8,442 bases of DNA, taken from contig DRJW01000410.1 in NCBI GenBank assembly GCA_011052055.1, positions 1 to 8,442 on the forward strand, in the 5' to 3' direction. Below the pieces are notes generated by a model that saw nothing but the letters and a program-made list of their open reading frames with translations, ran no database searches and was not told the origin of the DNA. The stretch's first letter is position 1; every line of letters begins with the position of its first letter. The position numbers were made by a program, and so were the translations under genes. This DNA comes from Nitrospirota bacterium (lineage in GTDB: Bacteria; Nitrospinota_A; UBA7883). This document shows positions 5,943 to 8,442 of this stretch, piece by piece.

Positions 5943-6763
5943 ATATCAGCGTCGATCCCGGCCCGGTCACTTTCGGCTCCGGTCTGCCTCTCGTGTTTAT
6001 CGGAGGACCTTGCGTTATTGAAAGCGAAGATCACGCCTTAAAGCTTGCCGTGGAAATAAAAAAAATAACCGAAAAAGCAGGGGTCTCATTCGTATTTAAG
6101 TCGTCCTACGACAAAGCCAACAGGTCGTCGCCCGGCTCTTTCCGTGGGATCGGCGCGGACGAGGGGCTAAGAACGCTTGAAAAAGTAAGAGCGGAGACAG
6201 GGTCGCCGGTTATTACCGACATCCATTCCCCCGCCGAGGCCGCCTCTGCGGGAGAGGTCGTGGATATTATCCAGATCCCGGCGTTTCTCTGCCGCCAGAC
6301 CGACCTATTATACGCCGCCGGGAAAACCGGGAAACCTGTGAATGTAAAAAAAGGCCCTTTCATGGCGCCGTGGGATATGGTCAACGTTATTGAAAAAATC
6401 AAGCAGGCCGGAAACGACAAGGTGATGCTGACCGAAAGAGGCGCGTCGTTCGGATATAACAACCTTGTCGTCGATATGTCTTCTATTTACGAAATGTCCA
6501 AAACCGGGGCGCCAATCGTGTTCGACGCCGGCCATTCGGCTCAACGTCCCGGCGGCCTGGGAAAATCAAGCGGTGGGGACAGAAACCTTATACCCCCTCT
6601 CGCGCGCGCCGCTGTGGCCGTGGGTATATCAGCCCTCTTTCTGGAAACTCACAACGATCCCGATAACGCCCCATGCGACGGGCCGAACATGTGGCCGGTT
6701 CAGAAACTTTCACGACTTCTCGACTCTCTTAAACGTATCGACTCGACCATTAAAGAGTCATAA
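5939..6763 (+). CDS. kdsA: KDO-8-phosphate synthase, metal-dependent (Cys) class
   Basis: Condenses phosphoenolpyruvate with arabinose 5-phosphate to KDO 8-phosphate, the first committed step of KDO synthesis; cytoplasmic TIM barrel. The 274 aa are normal length. Motifs: IGGPCVIES (21-29), FVFKSSYDKANRSS (51-64), SFRGIG (67-72), ITDIHSP (92-98), QIPAFLCRQTDLL (112-124), VNVKKGPFMAPWD (134-146), TERGASFGYNNLVVDM (165-180), FDAGHS (195-200), SGGDR (211-215), LETHNDPDN (235-243) and CDGPNM (246-251). Cys25 with His199, Glu236 and Asp247 corresponds to the four metal ligands of the Aquifex-type, metal-requiring class; E. coli-type enzymes have Asn in place of the Cys. The residue before His199 is Gly where Thr is common. 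It overlaps pyrG by 4 nt and is the last gene before a strong terminator. The KDO partners kdsC, kdsD and lpt genes, which often follow, are absent here. Confidence 0.96.
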   Translation: MNISVDPGPVTFGSGLPLVFIGGPCVIESEDHALKLAVEIKKITEKAGVSFVFKSSYDKANRSSPGSFRGIGADEGLRTLEKVRAETGSPVITDIHSPAEAASAGEVVDIIQIPAFLCRQTDLLYAAGKTGKPVNVKKGPFMAPWDMVNVIEKIKQAGNDKVMLTERGASFGYNNLVVDMSSIYEMSKTGAPIVFDAGHSAQRPGGLGKSSGGDRNLIPPLARAAVAVGISALFLETHNDPDNAPCDGPNMWPVQKLSRLLDSLKRIDSTIKES

Positions 6764-6800
6764 ATATTTCCAGACCTATCCGGGATTTTCAAAACATAAA

Positions 6801-6836
6801 AAAAGCGGGAGGCTTTTTTAAAAACCTCCCGCTTTT
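6801..6836. terminator. Strong bidirectional intrinsic terminator
   Basis: A perfect 12-bp inverted repeat, AAAAGCGGGAGG (6801-6812) and CCTCCCGCTTTT (6825-6836), has a loop that itself contains T6/A5 able to extend the stem past one unpaired C. A-runs and T-runs flank both sides. It lies 37 nt after kdsA (+) and downstream of flagellin (-), so it can end both transcripts. Confidence 0.92.
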
Positions 6837-6864
6837 GGTAATGACTCTGCTATCAAATCATACC

Positions 6865-6978
6865 GTTTAACCGAGCAGTTGCAGAACGGTCTGAGGCGCC
6901 AAGTTTAACCTAGCAGTTGCAGAACGGTCTGAGGCGCCAGGTTTAACCTAGCAGTTGCAGAACGGTCTGAGGCACCAA
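6865..6978. repeat. Three perfect-register 38-bp tandem copies of the flagellin 3' end
   Basis: Units at 6865-6902, 6903-6940 and 6941-6978 are contiguous and all 38 bp long. Unit 3 (6941-6978) is the real end of the flagellin gene (LVPQTVLQLLG, stop, AC). Units 2 and 1 lie after the stop and, on the minus strand, spell LAPQTVLQLLG plus TAA again. Only three positions vary: offset 9 (T/G), 33 (G/A) and 38 (G/A). Read in the flagellin frame these are Leu CTA/CTC, Ala GCG/Val GTG and Leu CTG/TTG. Because 38 is not a multiple of three, read-through of the stop would not enter unit 2 in frame. Between the array and the terminator are 28 nt with no feature. Confidence 0.97.
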
Positions 6979-7809
6979 ATTCGCCTGGGCGAGAATCGCA
7001 GTTGAAGCCTGCACCAGTATCTGGTTTCTGGTAAACTGCGATATCTCCGACGCATAATCCGCGTCACGAATGGCCGATTCCGCAGACTGCAGGTTCTCGG
7101 CGCTGACCGCAAGGTTGTTGATGGTATGCACGAGACGGTTCTGCACCGCGCCCAGCTTGCCACGCCCTTCTGTGACAATCGAAAGGGCCGAGTCCAGCCT
7201 GCTCAACGAATCGAGGGCCGACGTGACGGAGTCGACAGAAATGCCGGTTATGTTGAGACCCGTCGAATCTATCGCCGTCAGGTTTACCGCCGCGTTAAGG
7301 TTGATCCTGTCGGCGCTGTTGGCCTGCATTCCGACCTGGATAACCACCGACTGGACTACTCCGTTCGTCGAATTTACATTGTCAAGAGCGCCATCGGTCA
7401 GTTTCTGGCCGTTAAACTCGGCCACTGCGGAGATTCTGTCGATTTCGTCTCTTAGCGCTGTGAACTCACGGTTGATCGTGGTCCGCTCCGTCGATCCGAC
7501 TGTGCCTGTGGCCGCCTGCGCCGCCAGCTCTCTCATCCTGACCAGAATGGCGGCCTGCTCCGACAGGGCGCCTTCAGCGGTGTTTATCATCGATATGCCG
7601 TCGTTGGCGTTCCTTAACGCCTGCTGGAGCGACCTGATGTCGGACCGCAGAGCCTCGGAGATGGCCAGCCCAGCCGCGTCGTCCGCGCCACGGTTAATGC
7701 GGATACCAGACGACAGGCGCTCTAGTGATTGGCCCAGGGCGGTACTGTTGTTACCCAGGTTCCTTTGCGCCGTAAGTGAGAAAATGTTGTTGTAAACTCG
7801 TAATGCCAT
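6943..7809 (-). CDS. fliC: Flagellin, short type
   Basis: The filament subunit, exported by the flagellar type III system and polymerised beyond the hook. The 288 aa are near the short end for flagellins: conserved D0/D1 segments with almost no surface-exposed central domain. N-terminal block: MALRVYNNIFSLTAQRNL, SLERLSSGIRINRGADDAAG (28-47), RMRELAAQAATGT (91-103) and REFTALRDEIDRI (114-126). The variable middle is about 140-195. C-terminal block: SALDSLSRLDSALS (197-210), NRLVHTINNL (224-233), ESAIRDADYASEISQFTR (244-261) and the final ILVQASTAILAQANLVPQ (264-281). The usual form near the end is ANLAPQ or similar; here it is ANLVPQ. A strong ribosome site AGGAGG (7824-7819) lies 9 nt before the ATG. 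The last 38 bp are repeated twice more after the stop. It is divergent from a rod-family gene and convergent with kdsA. Confidence 0.97.
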   Translation of the reverse strand: MALRVYNNIFSLTAQRNLGNNSTALGQSLERLSSGIRINRGADDAAGLAISEALRSDIRSLQQALRNANDGISMINTAEGALSEQAAILVRMRELAAQAATGTVGSTERTTINREFTALRDEIDRISAVAEFNGQKLTDGALDNVNSTNGVVQSVVIQVGMQANSADRINLNAAVNLTAIDSTGLNITGISVDSVTSALDSLSRLDSALSIVTEGRGKLGAVQNRLVHTINNLAVSAENLQSAESAIRDADYASEISQFTRNQILVQASTAILAQANLVPQTVLQLLG

Positions 7810-7940
7810 GTTACTCTTCCTCCTTGATGTTTTAACGCTTCCTTTGCTTACCGCCGGGTCGATTCCTTAACCTGGTTTAAGTAAACATTATTAAACTTAA
7901 AAAAAACGCTTCCTTCTGTTAACTAAATTGACAACTTCTC

Positions 7941-7967
7941 TTAACCAATCAATCGACGTAAACTTTG
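7941..7967 (-). promoter_or_regulatory. Weak sigma-28-like element for flagellin
   Basis: On minus, CAAAGTTT (7967-7960) matches 7 of 8 bases of the TAAAGTTT -35 consensus, and an 11-nt spacer leads to TTGGTTAA (7948-7941), only 4 of 8 for GCCGATAA. The leader would be about 125 nt. No sigma-54 pattern (GG-N10-GC) or sigma-70 pair fits better upstream of flagellin. Confidence 0.33.
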
Positions 7968-8023
7968 AATTCTTGAGTGAGGCGGCAAAAATATTTTTTA
8001 TTTTTTTAAAAGGCTATAAGCGC

Positions 8024-8051
8024 TAAAGTTTCGAGAACAACCTGCCGATAA
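8024..8051 (+). promoter_or_regulatory. Near-consensus sigma-28 (FliA) promoter
   Basis: TAAAGTTT (8024-8031) and GCCGATAA (8044-8051) each match the enterobacterial FliA consensus at all 8 bases; the spacer is 12 nt instead of 11. Transcription would begin near 8058 and give a leader of about 75 nt before ATG 8133. Confidence 0.85.
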
Positions 8052-8120
8052 AAGGCCGGGTCGGTAAGCGAGCTTGCTCCTTTCGCGTTTTGGGAGTAGG
8101 CTTGTGTATGGCTCGATATT

Positions 8121-8126
8121 AAGGGA
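8121..8126 (+). promoter_or_regulatory. Ribosome binding site for the rod-family gene
   Basis: AAGGGA lies 6 nt before ATG 8133 and supports that start over the in-frame ATG at 8145. Confidence 0.7.
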
Positions 8127-8132
8127 TGGCTT

Positions 8133-8442
8133 ATGATTCAGGGTATGAGCGCGGCTCTCTCCGGCTTGAGATCGTATATTAATCAAACACGTGTAACTTC
8201 CAATAATCTGGCCAATCTCAACACTCCCGGTTTTAAAGGGTCTGGCGCTGTCCAGTCGTCACTGCCGGGAGGAGCCGGATCAGCCATGATCGGAGTTCAG
8301 TCAAATCAGGCGCAGGGGGCGGTCGTTTATTCGGGTCAGCCTTTTGATATGGCTATAGGCGGACAAGGTTTTTTTAAAGTCACCACACCCGGAGGCGCCA
8401 CGGCCTACACCAGGGCCGGCGGGTTCCGCCCCGATAAAAACG
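8133..8442 (+). CDS. Flagellar rod/hook family protein (FlgE/F/G type), 3' partial
   Basis: 103 residues are visible and the frame runs off the window. The N-terminus has the rod/hook D0 signature: MSAALSGLRSYINQTRVTSN, NNLAN (24-28) and TPGFKG (31-36), followed by the D1-entry pattern FDMAIGGQGFFKV (71-83) and AYTRAGGFRPD (91-101). Such proteins are exported by the flagellar apparatus and build the axial rod or hook. The ALSGL start recalls FlgE, while the short distance from NNLAN to GQGFF is more like FlgF or FlgG; without the C-terminal half I cannot decide. It has its own sigma-28 promoter and is divergent from flagellin. Confidence 0.85.
   Translation, partial: MIQGMSAALSGLRSYINQTRVTSNNLANLNTPGFKGSGAVQSSLPGGAGSAMIGVQSNQAQGAVVYSGQPFDMAIGGQGFFKVTTPGGATAYTRAGGFRPDKN

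Larger units (their letters stand above)
7810..8132. promoter_or_regulatory. Divergent flagellar intergenic region (323 nt)
   Basis: It holds no convincing gene. From left to right: the flagellin ribosome site (AGGAGG on minus, 7824-7819); a 7-bp inverted repeat TTTAAGT (7876-7882)/ACTTAAA (7895-7901) in the flagellin leader; a weak sigma-28-like element on minus (7967-7941); a very AT-rich run (about 7987-8011) that could act as a bendable or UP-like element; a strong sigma-28 element on plus (8024-8051); and the ribosome site for the rod-family gene (8121-8126). Confidence 0.7.

Noticed and set aside
6799..6840. Hairpin after kdsA as a small RNA or attachment site
   Set aside because: Its GC stem with A/T flanks between two convergent genes is fully explained as a shared terminator.
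6865..6978. Three regularly spaced 38-bp repeats as a CRISPR array
   Set aside because: There are no spacers between the units, and the unit is the coding end of flagellin.
7070..7795. Plus-strand open frame of 241 codons opposite flagellin
   Set aside because: It is antisense to an unmistakable flagellin; long shadow frames are common in such Ala/Ser/Leu-rich genes.
7928..7950. TTGACA (7928-7933) as a sigma-70 -35 box
   Set aside because: No -10-like hexamer occurs at 16-18 nt on plus, and the mirror TTGTCA on minus has only AAGCGT at the -10 distance.
7998..8186. Minus-strand open frame of 62 codons over the sigma-28 promoter and rod gene start
   Set aside because: It covers the promoter and start of a real gene and shows no protein motif.

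Overview
The window comes from a diderm (Gram-negative), flagellated bacterium. It carries three genes of the KDO/lipopolysaccharide and surface-glycan pathways, an outer-membrane cytochrome-porin, and two flagellar genes. The mix of a metal-dependent (Cys-type) KdsA, a kdsB-pyrG-kdsA block and a Cyc2-like fused cytochrome-porin fits a deep-branching proteobacterial, Desulfobacterota-like, Nitrospirota-like or Nitrospinota-like lineage. I cannot name the genus from sequence alone.

Layout. Positions 1-128 (+) hold the tail of an unrecognised gene. A perfect 11-bp hairpin (149-183) separates it from a convergent minus-strand pair. That pair is read from a good sigma-70 promoter (1981-1953) through a small secreted Cys-rich protein with CzcI/DUF2946-like architecture (1897-1550), then a Cyc2-like monohaem cytochrome fused to an outer-membrane beta-barrel (1437-202). 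Rightward from 2130 runs a likely operon: a WcaJ-type undecaprenyl-phosphate sugar phosphotransferase, kdsB, pyrG and kdsA. Its spacing tightens from 63 nt to 3 nt to a 4-nt ATGA overlap, and it ends at a strong bidirectional terminator (6801-6836). From the other side, a minus-strand flagellin gene (7809-6943) converges on that terminator. Divergent from flagellin is the start of a flagellar rod/hook-family gene (8133 to the window end), driven by a near-consensus sigma-28 promoter.

How the genes fit together. KdsB and KdsA make activated KDO for the LPS core, and PyrG supplies the CTP that KdsB uses. The WcaJ-type enzyme starts a lipid-linked surface polysaccharide. The cytochrome-porin is a candidate outer-membrane electron conduit, and the small Cys-rich protein beside it may sense or bind metal in the periplasm. 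The flagellin/rod pair is a flagellar locus.

The most unusual structure is at the 3' end of the flagellin gene. Its last 12 codons plus stop are present three times in perfect 38-bp tandem register, and the differences between copies are synonymous or conservative in the flagellin frame. Other items worth attention are the Cyc2-like/Cys-rich pair, an in-frame 18-bp duplication in the cytochrome-porin signal peptide, a Gln-to-His change in the glutamine-binding loop of PyrG, and a sigma-28 promoter in front of a rod-family gene. I did not find mobile elements, tRNA or rRNA genes, or a CRISPR array.
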